Positions 1 to 7,715 of a DNA stretch of 64,000 nt are shown here, one piece after another (position 1 is the first letter of the stretch; each line of letters starts with the position of its first letter). The position numbers were made by a program, and so were the translations under genes. The stretch lies in the NCBI GenBank assembly GCA_040756375.1, contig JBFLZC010000009.1, positions 62,001 to 126,000 of the forward strand, written 5' to 3'. The notes beneath the pieces are model-generated. The model made no database searches. It was not told the DNA's origin and saw only the letters and a list, made by a program, of their open reading frames with translations. This stretch comes from VGSG01 sp040756375 (lineage in GTDB: Bacteria > Desulfobacterota > Desulfomonilia > Desulfomonilales > Desulfomonilaceae).

Positions 1-669
1 CAGGAGAGTTTCCGGTGGGTCTATTGCCCGCTGCGCGGCTGCGTGGATAGTCTCAGGTTGCTGCTTCTTGGCTCGCAGGTACTTGGACAACGAGGGGTAA
101 CGCGGTCTATTGATCCCGGTCTGCACAGTGAGCACCGCTGGGAGGACGAGTTCCAGGGCTTCTCGTTCGCCGCCCTCGATCTCGCGTTCGACATAGACTG
201 CTCTGCCCTCATCCAGAACCGCTTGGTGTACCACCGCAGTCGCGACCGGCACAGAGAGCAGTTCTGCGATCATTGGCCCCACCTGCGCGTGCATGTCGTC
301 TTCAGCCATGACCCCCGCCAGGATCAGATTGTAGCCAGCTTCTTTTGCCCGCTGGGTTATCAGATGCGCAACTACTGAGGGGCTCACGTACCCTTCCAGT
401 TCGAGAAGGACATGGATGGCATGGTCCGCGCCCATGCCCAGCGCGCGCGTGAGCACCGATCCTGCATTCTGGGGCGCGACCGTGATCACGTCCAGGGTTG
501 TTCCAGGACAAGCTTCCTTGATACGGAGGCCTTCTTCCAGGGCAAATTCGTCGAAATTGTTGATGCGATAGCGCGTCGTCCCATTGCCGGACGAGCCGGA
601 CCTCAAATAATGGGGACCGGGCATGGTCTCCAAATCGACAACGGGCTTTACACAAACGAGGAGTTTCAT
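1..669 (-). CDS. etfB: Electron transfer flavoprotein beta subunit (3' partial)
   Basis: The minus strand reads open for 223 codons from ATG at 669 to the window edge without a stop. The N-terminus (MKLLVCVKPV) and the later stretches NNFDEFALEEGLRIKE and LILAGVMAEDD are typical of ETF-beta/FixA. ETF-beta binds AMP and, with ETF-alpha, passes electrons from acyl-CoA dehydrogenases to the membrane quinone pool or to other acceptors. etfA would be expected just beyond the left edge. The gene diverges from an operon containing an acyl-CoA dehydrogenase, a likely electron donor. A GGGAGG lies rather far (about 19 nt) upstream of this ATG, so the start rests mainly on family alignment. The C-terminus is missing. 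Confidence 0.9.
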   Translation of the reverse strand, partial: MKLLVCVKPVVDLETMPGPHYLRSGSSGNGTTRYRINNFDEFALEEGLRIKEACPGTTLDVITVAPQNAGSVLTRALGMGADHAIHVLLELEGYVSPSVVAHLITQRAKEAGYNLILAGVMAEDDMHAQVGPMIAELLSVPVATAVVHQAVLDEGRAVYVEREIEGGEREALELVLPAVLTVQTGINRPRYPSLSKYLRAKKQQPETIHAAAQRAIDPPETLL

Positions 670-777
670 ACGTATCTTCTTTACTCAACCTCCCTACCCA
701 GTCATAGGGCGCTGCTCCTCGGATGCACCGCGGACGGGCCCAATACGATTTCGCAAAGAACCGCACAGGATTGGACA

Positions 778-846
778 GCTCGGACCTATGCCTCCGAAGC
801 GAAGTCAGGTCTTGCCGTCCGTAGCGGAGGAGGCATGGGTCCGAGC
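778..846. repeat. 18-bp imperfect inverted repeat with 33-nt loop
   Basis: Arms 778-795 (GCTCGGACCTATGCCTCC) and 829-846 pair with one mismatch. There is no following T-run, so it looks more like an extragenic palindrome or structured leader than a terminator. It lies between the divergent etfB and the acyl-CoA operon. Confidence 0.6.
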
Positions 847-905
847 CTAAGCCAAGAATTGCGAATTAGCATAAATCAGATACGCAGCGCACGCAAGACA
901 AAATA

Positions 906-923
906 CGAACGAACGTTCGCTCG
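906..923. promoter_or_regulatory. TetR-type operator candidate
   Basis: An 18-bp near-perfect palindrome (CGAACGAACGTTCGCTCG, one mismatched pair; the inner CGAACGTTCG is perfect) ends 8 bp before a -35 box. The downstream operon encodes a TetR-family protein at 3711-4475, so autoregulation through this site is a reasonable inference. I did not notice another exact copy of the core in the window. Confidence 0.5.
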
Positions 924-931
924 GTTTTTTG

Positions 932-960
932 TTGACAGCCTTCACTCAGGAGGCTACAGA
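932..960 (+). promoter_or_regulatory. Sigma70-like promoter of the acyl-CoA operon
   Basis: TTGACA (932-937), a 17-bp spacer and TACAGA (955-960), about 50 bp upstream of the first operon gene. Confidence 0.55.
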
Positions 961-1010
961 TAAACTCTGGGCAAGGAATGCTCCTCGGAACACGGAGAAG
1001 GAGAACGGTC

Positions 1011-1727
1011 ATGGGAAAGCCTGAGTATCCCACCGAAGAGGGGATCTGGTCCCAGGGCAAAAGGCCTGAGCCGAACTACGAAGGAGTTCGGCTCGGCATG
1101 CCCTACGAAGAGGCAGTGGACAACTTCCGCAGAGCCATGGGAGGTCGGGCTGATTTCGATCCTGCGGTTCTCTTCGTGTGGGGCACCATGCAGGCAAAGG
1201 CTGTGCTCGGGATTCTGAAGGCCGTGGAAGAGGCTTTCGGCGAGAACGGTCAGCAGGTGGTCCGGAAGGCCATCAATCAGGTTGGGTACGATGCGGCAAA
1301 GCAACTCGTGGAGTCTTCCGTGTTCCCTGACGACTTGGGCGATGGTGAACTGATCTCCTTCATGGTTACGGGCATCAACACCGTGCTGTACGCGTCATTG
1401 GAGCGGCCCTGGGTCGTGTCGAAATCCCGGTGCGAGTTCGACATTCTCTGGTGCCCTCACCAGGACGTGTACAAGCCTTTTGACTGCCGGGTTCAGCGCT
1501 ACTTCGTGGAGGGGATGATCCGGGCAATGGAAGAAATAAAGGGCACGCGCGTGAATCCATACGTGGACAAATTGATTCCGCGTGGGGATGACTGCTGTCA
1601 CTTCATAGTGGAGAAGCTTGAATCCGCCGCGGGCGAACACCCCTGGGCAGAGTATTCGGGTGAGCTTGAAAAGAAAGCGTTGGCCCGATTGGAAAAAGGC
1701 CGCGCGGAGGACAAGGAAAAGCCATAA
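1011..1727 (+). CDS. L-2-amino-thiazoline-4-carboxylate hydrolase-like protein
   Basis: This 238-residue protein has no signal peptide. The helical stretch FGENGQQVVRKAINQVGYDA followed by a Cys-rich C-terminal half (RCEFDILWC, GDDCCHF) resembles the ATC-hydrolase family (PF14196). That fold is named for L-2-amino-thiazoline-4-carboxylate hydrolase, but most members have no known substrate. The ATG at 1011 is chosen because GGAGAAGGAGA lies just upstream; an in-frame ATG at 978 has no comparable site. It is the first gene of an operon with spacings of 31, 28, 10 and 25 bp to the next genes (phosphatase, ACAD, TetR, APH kinase). Its role there is unknown; such proteins recur in acyl-CoA gene clusters. 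The family call is moderately secure, the function is not. Confidence 0.6.
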   Translation: MGKPEYPTEEGIWSQGKRPEPNYEGVRLGMPYEEAVDNFRRAMGGRADFDPAVLFVWGTMQAKAVLGILKAVEEAFGENGQQVVRKAINQVGYDAAKQLVESSVFPDDLGDGELISFMVTGINTVLYASLERPWVVSKSRCEFDILWCPHQDVYKPFDCRVQRYFVEGMIRAMEEIKGTRVNPYVDKLIPRGDDCCHFIVEKLESAAGEHPWAEYSGELEKKALARLEKGRAEDKEKP

Positions 1728-1758
1728 GATGGTAGCTAAATAAAGGACGGACAGTAAG

Positions 1759-2466
1759 TTGAGTCTTCTTTACATGATCAGGCATGGGCAGGCGTCGTTC
1801 GGGCAGGGAACGTACGACCGGCTTTCCGAAACAGGTTCGGTGCAGGCCGAGATCCTTGGCGATTATTTCCGAGATTCAGGCAAGGAATTTCACTTCGCCT
1901 GCTCGGGGGAGATGAGCCGACAGAAAGAAACGGGTCGGATCGCGCTTTCCCGCATGAATTCAGGCACAACCGATCCTGGGCCAAGCATTGTCACAGCATT
2001 CAACGAATACAACGCGGACGCGGTCATCCAGAGACAGATGCGTCGAATGGTCGCGGAAGACCCTCGGATAGCCGAGGATTTCAAGAAGTTCTTCACGGAC
2101 AACCATTCTTTCCAGCGCGTGTTGAGCCGGGCGCTGCGGGGTTGGGTATCGGGCGCGCTGGACACTACGGGCATGGAATCGTGGCAAGAGTTCAAGCAGA
2201 GGGTGTGGCTGGGTATTGATCGTATCCGGCAAGAGTATCAGGGTGGCAAGAGCGTCGCGGTATTCACATCCGGCGGGGCAATAACGGTAGCCACGCACAT
2301 CGCTCTGAGCCTGCCGGACGATGCGACCGTCGATGTGATCTTTCAGATCGCCAATGCGTCCGTGACGGTATTTCGGTATGACCGTGACCGGTTCACACTT
2401 TCTTCATTCAACGAAACTGCTCACCTCCAAATGCGAGCCGATCCTCGGCTGGTGACGTACAGGTGA
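1759..2466 (+). CDS. Histidine phosphatase superfamily protein
   Basis: This 235-residue cytoplasmic protein has the RHG signature near its N-terminus (MIRHGQASF, His9), the phosphohistidine nucleophile of the phosphoglycerate-mutase-like phosphatases. The position where the family usually shows a second catalytic His (vsHGg) reads VAVFTSGGAIT, so that His is replaced by Ser. Either catalysis uses another residue or activity is altered. The start is a TTG at 1759; an internal ATG at 1774 would remove part of the first strand, so TTG is preferred although the ribosome site is weak. It lies between the ATC-hydrolase-like gene and the ACAD gene. A phosphatase beside an APH kinase suggests handling of phosphorylated CoA intermediates, but this is inference. 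Confidence 0.8.
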   Translation: MSLLYMIRHGQASFGQGTYDRLSETGSVQAEILGDYFRDSGKEFHFACSGEMSRQKETGRIALSRMNSGTTDPGPSIVTAFNEYNADAVIQRQMRRMVAEDPRIAEDFKKFFTDNHSFQRVLSRALRGWVSGALDTTGMESWQEFKQRVWLGIDRIRQEYQGGKSVAVFTSGGAITVATHIALSLPDDATVDVIFQIANASVTVFRYDRDRFTLSSFNETAHLQMRADPRLVTYR

Positions 2467-2494
2467 GCGCAAAGAAATCAAAGGGAGCCTGAAA

Positions 2495-3700
2495 ATGGAC
2501 TTCACCGTATCTGAGAAAGCCCAAACCATTGTGGAGATGATCAACGAGTTCGTTGAGAAAGAAATCATTCCTCTGGAGGCCGACTTTTCGAAACGCTCCT
2601 TCGTGGATTTGCTGCCCGTGCTCCAAGAGAAAAGGCGCATGGTGAAGCAGATGGAGCTGTGGGCTCCGAATCACCCCAAGGAATACGGTGGCATGGGGCT
2701 CGATCTGGTGGAATTTGCCCTTGTGTCGGAAGCGCTGGGGGGCACGCCCCTGGGGCATTACATATTCGGCTGCCAAGCTCCTGACGCGGGGAACATTGAG
2801 ATCCTTCACCTGTACGGCACCGAAGAGCAGAAGGAGAAATACCTGAGACCTCTGGTCAACGGCGATATTCGGAGCTGCTTTTCAATGACCGAAGTGGACA
2901 TGCCCGGATCGAATCCTGTCATGTTGGATACGACTGCGGTTAAGGACGGCGATGATTATGTGATCAACGGCCACAAATGGTACACCAGCTCTGCTGACGG
3001 CGCTCGTTTTGCCATTGTCATGGCCGTAACCAACCCGGAAGCGCCTCCGTACCTGCGTGCGAGCATGTTCATCGTGCCGACGGACACGCCGGGATTCAAT
3101 CTGGTGCGGAATATTTCCATCATGGGCCACGAAGGAAGCGATTGGGCCAGCCACGCGGAAATCCTGTACCAGTCCTGCCGAATTCCCAAAGAGAACCTGC
3201 TGGGGGGCGAGGGACAAGGCTTCGTCATGGCGCAAGAGCGGCTGGGCCCTGGGCGGATTCACCACTGCATGAGATGGATCGGCATCTGCAATCGAGTATT
3301 TGCGCTCATGTGTTCACGTGCCCAGAAGCGTATGATAGCGCCGGAGCGGACCCTTTCAAGTCGCCAAATCGTCCAGGCGTGGATCGCGGAATGCGCTGCG
3401 GATATTCAGGCCGCGCGCCTTATGGTGCTCCATGCTGCGTGGAAAATGCAGGCTCTTGGCACAAAAGCGGCGCGTCACGAGATATCCATGATCAAGTTCT
3501 TTGCTGCCAACGTGCTCCAGAAGGTGCTTGATCGCGCTTTGCAGGTTCACGGCGGCTTAGGTATGAGCGATGACACTGTTATATCCTTCTATTACCGCAT
3601 GGAAAGAGCCGCCCGCATATACGATGGTGTGGACGAAGTCCACAAGGTCTCCCTGGCGAGAAGGATCCTGGGCGAGTATGAGGGCAAGACAGTCCGATAA
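2495..3700 (+). CDS. Acyl-CoA dehydrogenase, ACAD10/11-like
   Basis: A full-length (401 aa) FAD-dependent acyl-CoA dehydrogenase. The N-terminal helical domain, the middle segment (CFSMTEVDMPGSNP, NGHKWYTSSADG) and the C-terminal QVHGGLGMSDDT are all present. Where short- and medium-chain ACADs have the catalytic Glu in YEG, this protein has RIYDGVDEVHK, with Asp377 at that position. The same kind of change is known in ACAD10/11 and related bacterial enzymes, which act together with APH-type kinases on 4-hydroxyacyl-CoA. The APH gene of this operon (4501-5568) is therefore a likely partner. The ATG at 2495 has GGGAGCC a few bases upstream. Electrons would pass to the ETF encoded next door. 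Confidence 0.9.
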   Translation: MDFTVSEKAQTIVEMINEFVEKEIIPLEADFSKRSFVDLLPVLQEKRRMVKQMELWAPNHPKEYGGMGLDLVEFALVSEALGGTPLGHYIFGCQAPDAGNIEILHLYGTEEQKEKYLRPLVNGDIRSCFSMTEVDMPGSNPVMLDTTAVKDGDDYVINGHKWYTSSADGARFAIVMAVTNPEAPPYLRASMFIVPTDTPGFNLVRNISIMGHEGSDWASHAEILYQSCRIPKENLLGGEGQGFVMAQERLGPGRIHHCMRWIGICNRVFALMCSRAQKRMIAPERTLSSRQIVQAWIAECAADIQAARLMVLHAAWKMQALGTKAARHEISMIKFFAANVLQKVLDRALQVHGGLGMSDDTVISFYYRMERAARIYDGVDEVHKVSLARRILGEYEGKTVR

Positions 3701-3710
3701 CCGAGCGAAT

Positions 3711-4475
3711 ATGGGCTTACCTAAGTTGGTCAAAGATCGAAAGTCGCCCAGAGGCGATGCCGGACAGCGAACGGCCGCGTCCGACAGCATCGGTTTCGAC
3801 GAGTTTGAAAGGCTGGTGGGCGTCACCAAGCGCGACCTGTGCCGTGAAACGCTTGCCGCTCACCGCAAAGTGATTCGAATAAAGGGTGACGAGCGCGCGA
3901 TCAGAAATCTGGAGCGAATATTCGACGCGGCGCTCCGGATTAGTAACGCAAACGGCTTTCAAGCCATGTCCATGCGAAGGCTCAGCAAGGAAGCGGGCCT
4001 GAGCATGGGTGCGCTGTATGCCTATTTTTCCAGCAAAGACGAACTGCTTACCATGTTGCAGGACCAGGGTCGCGGCATTGCCTCGCGAATACTCTCGGAC
4101 CGAATCCAAGCCGCGGCCGACCCGCTGAGCAAGCTCCGAACGGGCGTTCGGACACACCTGTACCTGACGGAATCCATGCACGCGTGGTTTTTCTTTTCGT
4201 ACATGGAAGCCAAGAACCTGACCGGGCCGGAGCGAGAAAAGGCCGTTCGAAGCGAACTCCAGACCGAAGCAGTATTCGAAGAGATTCTGAGGCAAGGGCA
4301 AGAACAAGGGATTTTTGTGGACAAGGATTGCCGTCTCACCGCGAGCGTGATTAAGGCGTTGGTCCAGGACTGGTATCTGAAACGCTGGAAATACAGGCAG
4401 AGAAGCATCTCAGTGGACCGGTATGCAGACCATATCTTGGAAATGGTTGAGAATTTCGTAGTTCGACGTGACTAG
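3711..4475 (+). CDS. TetR/AcrR family regulator with N-terminal extension
   Basis: The helix-turn-helix region (about residues 66-115 of 254) contains AMSMRRLSKEAGLSMGALYA and YFSSKDELL, typical of TetR repressors, followed by a helical ligand domain. The HTH usually starts near residue 10-20, so the 60-residue N-terminal extension (FERLVGVTKRDLCRETLAAH) is unusual. The ATG at 3711 is used; an upstream ATG at 3678 would overlap the ACAD gene. It lies between the ACAD and APH kinase genes and probably senses an acyl-CoA intermediate. The palindrome at 906-923 is the obvious candidate operator. Confidence 0.85.
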   Translation: MGLPKLVKDRKSPRGDAGQRTAASDSIGFDEFERLVGVTKRDLCRETLAAHRKVIRIKGDERAIRNLERIFDAALRISNANGFQAMSMRRLSKEAGLSMGALYAYFSSKDELLTMLQDQGRGIASRILSDRIQAAADPLSKLRTGVRTHLYLTESMHAWFFFSYMEAKNLTGPEREKAVRSELQTEAVFEEILRQGQEQGIFVDKDCRLTASVIKALVQDWYLKRWKYRQRSISVDRYADHILEMVENFVVRRD

Positions 4476-4500
4476 CGGCTTGAATTAGGAGCCTGTGGCA

Positions 4501-5568
4501 ATGGATATGACGGACAAGGCCGAAGCGATACGGCAAGGCGAAGAACTCGATGTGGAGAAGTTGGAATCCTTCCTCAAGGCTTCCAATCCTGAATTGACCG
4601 GCAAACTTGAGATCACGCAGTTCCCGCGCGGATACTCCAATCTCACCTACTTGCTCACCGTAGGCAGCACGGAGCTGGTCCTCCGTCGGCCTCCCATAGG
4701 AACTAAAGCCAAGACAGCCCATGACATGAGCCGCGAGTTTCGGATGCTCTCCGCGCTCCGGCCGGTCTTTCCGTACTGCCCGAAGCCGATTCTGTACAGC
4801 GAAGACCCGTCGATTATGGGCTCGCCTTTTTATGTTATGGAACGGATAAAGGGGATCATACTCCGCAGAGAACAGCCTTCAGGTATCAAATTCACGCCTC
4901 AACAGATCGACGAACTTTGCCGCAAGCTCCTGGACGTTCATGTGGAGTTGCACTCCATCGATTACCAGGCCGTGGGCCTCACGGATTACACCAAGCCGGA
5001 AGGCTATGCACAGCGGCAGGTGGAAGGCTGGAGCCGCAGGTATCGAGCTGCGCGGACGCCGGACGCGCCCGACTGCGAGACCGTGATGCAGTGGCTTGCA
5101 GCAAGCGTGCCTCCTGACACATCGAAACCCACGGTCGTGCACAATGATTTTCGGTTCGACAATACGGTGCTCGACGAACGCGATCCAATGAAGATCATCG
5201 GAGTGCTGGACTGGGAGATGGCTACGGTGGGCGACCCGCTGATGGACCTGGGCAATTCACTCGCGTACTGGGTTCAAAATGACGATCCGCCGGAGATGCA
5301 GGTTATGCGACTTACACCCGTCGACCTGCAAGGATTGTTCACCAGAAAAGAAATCGTGCGGTACTATGGCCAGAAATCGGGACGAGCCGTGGACGAGATG
5401 CATTACTATTATTGCTTTGGCCTGTTCCGTCTTGCAGTGATCGCTCAGCAGATTTACTACCGCTACTATCACGGCCAGACCAAAGACGAACGCTTCAAAA
5501 TGCTGGTGCTCGCGGTTCAGGTGCTCGACCAAGCGGCGAATAGAGTCATCCAAACGTCACAAGTCTAG
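4501..5568 (+). CDS. APH-type phosphotransferase, putative hydroxyacyl-CoA kinase
   Basis: 355 residues of the aminoglycoside-phosphotransferase/choline-kinase fold. The catalytic loop VVHNDFRFDN (about 212-221) and the metal-binding VLDWEMATVGDP (about 235-246) are intact. This subfamily is found fused to or beside ACADs: mammalian ACAD10/11 carry such a domain, and bacterial LvaA phosphorylates 4-hydroxyacyl-CoA before an ACAD-family enzyme removes the phosphate. With the ACAD of this operon the same two-step route can be proposed here. The ATG at 4501 lies 9 nt from AGGAG; a GTG at 4495 is too close to it. The stop overlaps the convergent glycosyltransferase gene by 4 bp. Confidence 0.85.
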   Translation: MDMTDKAEAIRQGEELDVEKLESFLKASNPELTGKLEITQFPRGYSNLTYLLTVGSTELVLRRPPIGTKAKTAHDMSREFRMLSALRPVFPYCPKPILYSEDPSIMGSPFYVMERIKGIILRREQPSGIKFTPQQIDELCRKLLDVHVELHSIDYQAVGLTDYTKPEGYAQRQVEGWSRRYRAARTPDAPDCETVMQWLAASVPPDTSKPTVVHNDFRFDNTVLDERDPMKIIGVLDWEMATVGDPLMDLGNSLAYWVQNDDPPEMQVMRLTPVDLQGLFTRKEIVRYYGQKSGRAVDEMHYYYCFGLFRLAVIAQQIYYRYYHGQTKDERFKMLVLAVQVLDQAANRVIQTSQV

Positions 5569-6758
5569 AACTCGATCAATTCACGGTAGACCGCTTCCCA
5601 ATCACGTCGTTCGCGCGCGGAATCGAATTGACTCATTTTGAGCCTGGCGTTTTTGCCGAGATTCCGGGCGAATTTCTCGTCATGCACAATCTCGTCTAAA
5701 GCCTCGGCAAGCGCTTCGGAATTGCCCAAGGGAACAAGCAGCCCGGAGACTCGGTCTTCGACAAGATCCTCCACAGCGCCGGTGCGCGTGGCAACAGAGG
5801 GAACGCCGCAAGCCATGGCTTCCATCAGGATATTCGGGCATCCCTCAGAGACGGACGGCAGCACAAAAGCATCCAAAGAACGAAGCCATTGGCCCACTCG
5901 GTCATGGGGGAGCGCGTCTCGAAACACAAGAATGTCCTGGATTCCCGTACGCTGGAGCATCTCTTCGTACACGGGCCGCTCTCCTTGGCGCAGGGTGCCT
6001 AGGAGCTCCAGAACCACGGGACGCTTCGACCGGACCTGCGATATTGCCTTGAACAGGTATGGCAGGCCCTTGGCGTACTTGAAAATCCCTGCGCATCCGA
6101 TCTTGAAGGGCTGTCCCGACGATCGTGCTTTGTTCCAGGCTTCAGGAGGAACCGCCACCGAATTGTAGATGATTCGGGACTTGTGCTTGATCGGGGTAAG
6201 CGCGTGACCCATTCCCATAAGCTCGCGACTGAGCGCCACCACCAGGTCGCTGTGCTCCAGACCAACGCGGCAGACCGCGGCCTTTTCCGGGCTGAACAGG
6301 TATTTCTTGATATCGTTGCCCAGCAGGGTGACCACGGACGGGACGCCCATTCTTCGGGCCAGGAGCGCGGTCACATACCCAACGGGATAGAGAAAGAACG
6401 AATGGAAGAGGTCGAATAGGAATTCTTCGTGGAGCAACTCAAGGCTCTGATACATCATCTGAAGAGTGAGCGTGTGTGGGCAATCCCATAGCTCTCTGTC
6501 GATATCCCTCATATTTTCTCGCCCCACCAGCAGACGATGCACGGTGACGCGGTCGATCTGTTCGGTCTCCCGGTTTTCATCAAGCAAAACTACCGGCGAT
6601 TGTGCGACCGTAAAATGGGCCACGTGAACATCAAGGCCCATGTCCGCCGCGTGAACGCTGACTCTTTGCACGGTCCGGGCAAGCCCCCCCCATTGCTGAG
6701 GAGGATATTCGGGGCTCACGATGCAGATTCGCTTTGTCTTTCCTGCGCCACCTTCCAT
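5565..6758 (-). CDS. Glycosyltransferase family 4 (GT-B) protein
   Basis: This 397-residue GT-B enzyme has the N-terminal donor/acceptor glycine loop (EYPPQQWGGLARTVQ). Its C-terminal Rossmann half contains IGCAGIFKYAKGLPYL and the EX7E-type signature VSEGCPNILMEAMACGVPSV. It would transfer a sugar from a nucleotide donor onto a polysaccharide or glycolipid precursor at the cytoplasmic face; donor and acceptor cannot be told from sequence. The start is 10 bp after the stop of the SIMPL gene, so the two are probably co-transcribed. It converges with the APH gene (4-bp overlap). Confidence 0.88.
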   Translation of the reverse strand: MEGGAGKTKRICIVSPEYPPQQWGGLARTVQRVSVHAADMGLDVHVAHFTVAQSPVVLLDENRETEQIDRVTVHRLLVGRENMRDIDRELWDCPHTLTLQMMYQSLELLHEEFLFDLFHSFFLYPVGYVTALLARRMGVPSVVTLLGNDIKKYLFSPEKAAVCRVGLEHSDLVVALSRELMGMGHALTPIKHKSRIIYNSVAVPPEAWNKARSSGQPFKIGCAGIFKYAKGLPYLFKAISQVRSKRPVVLELLGTLRQGERPVYEEMLQRTGIQDILVFRDALPHDRVGQWLRSLDAFVLPSVSEGCPNILMEAMACGVPSVATRTGAVEDLVEDRVSGLLVPLGNSEALAEALDEIVHDEKFARNLGKNARLKMSQFDSARERRDWEAVYRELIEF

Positions 6759-6768
6759 GAGTTCCCAC

Positions 6769-7515
6769 TCATTCCAATTCGAACGTTACCTGGACCTGGG
6801 CTTTGATGCCGATCTGCCCGGGAGCGGTGGTTTCACCTATGAAAGTGTCCGCGGGTCCGGCTTCCTGAGCGATGTTTTGCGCCTGGGCTTGCCGGCGAGA
6901 TCCCCAGTGATGATCGTAGGACGACCACCACATGCCCGGTGATTCGAAAATCGTGATGGGCTTTCCTACTTTCTGGTTCAAGGACGCGGCCATATCGTTA
7001 GCCTTTTCCTGGGCAGCCTTGAGCGCCAAATTCCTGGCCTCATCTCTGTGTTTGCGCAGCTCGCTGGTCCGAAACTGAATCCCGTGCACATAGTTCGCGC
7101 CTGCTTCCAGCGCGGCCGTGAGAATGGACTCGAATTTGGCAATGTCTTTGACAGTCACTTCCACCGTGGTCTGCACAAAATAGCCGATGAAGCTCTGCTG
7201 GCTGTAATCGTACTTGTACCGGGGCTGTATGTGGATGAAGTCGGTCTGCATGTGCTTGGGATCTATGCCGGCCTTCTTGAGCGCCCCCGTGACAGCCTTC
7301 ACGCGCTGGTCGCTCAAAGCCTTTGCATGGCTCAGGATCTTATCCGAGGTTTCGATTCCCAGTCTGAGGAGGACCTCATCGGGGACTACTTTGACCACAG
7401 CCTCACCCGTCACCCTGATTTGCCGCTTGGGTACAGCTTCTTCCGCGGCAAAACAAGAAGTCGCAACAGCGCAGAGAAATGCTGCGATGAGACCGACTCC
7501 TACCGATAAACGCAT
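6769..7515 (-). CDS. SIMPL (DUF541) domain periplasmic protein
   Basis: A 248-residue protein with a Sec signal peptide (MRLSVGVGLIAAFLCAVATS...CFAA) followed by a DUF541/SIMPL domain: IRVTGEAVVKVVPDEVLLRL, the YKYDYSQQSFIGY stretch and the C-terminal QVQVTFELE strand. SIMPL proteins are periplasmic or outer-membrane associated; several are linked to oxidative or envelope stress, but their activity is unknown. The ATG at 7515 is preferred because GGAGGAGACGGAA precedes it; an ATG 21 bp upstream overlaps that ribosome site. It heads a two-gene unit with the glycosyltransferase and diverges from another glycosyltransferase gene. Confidence 0.85.
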   Translation of the reverse strand: MRLSVGVGLIAAFLCAVATSCFAAEEAVPKRQIRVTGEAVVKVVPDEVLLRLGIETSDKILSHAKALSDQRVKAVTGALKKAGIDPKHMQTDFIHIQPRYKYDYSQQSFIGYFVQTTVEVTVKDIAKFESILTAALEAGANYVHGIQFRTSELRKHRDEARNLALKAAQEKANDMAASLNQKVGKPITIFESPGMWWSSYDHHWGSRRQAQAQNIAQEAGPADTFIGETTAPGQIGIKAQVQVTFELE

Positions 7516-7715
7516 TTCCGTCTCCTCCTGAACCATTCGATGATATCGTGCTTGCGAATTCCTACGAAAGCCGTCGGCATCAGGTACCCGTCTTCGGATC
7601 TACGTTATAACACTCTAGCAATGGCAATTGGTTGCCACTTAGGGCAGTTAAGGATACTCTTTTACCATTCGTTGGATGGAGTGGGAAGTTTAACTCTTCA
7701 GCCGAGTTGCCATCC

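Larger units (their letters stand above)
670..1010. other. Divergent intergenic region between etfB and the acyl-CoA operon
   Basis: This 341-bp gap holds an imperfect inverted repeat (778-846), a short TetR-like palindrome (906-923) and a sigma70-like promoter reading rightward (932-960). I see no gene in it. Confidence 0.7.

Noticed and set aside
412..963. 183-codon plus-strand frame at the left end
   Set aside because: It overlaps etfB, whose minus-strand protein clearly matches ETF-beta; the frame has no ribosome site.
3678..3710. Earlier start for the TetR gene
   Set aside because: It would overlap the ACAD stop and gives no better ribosome site; it remains possible.
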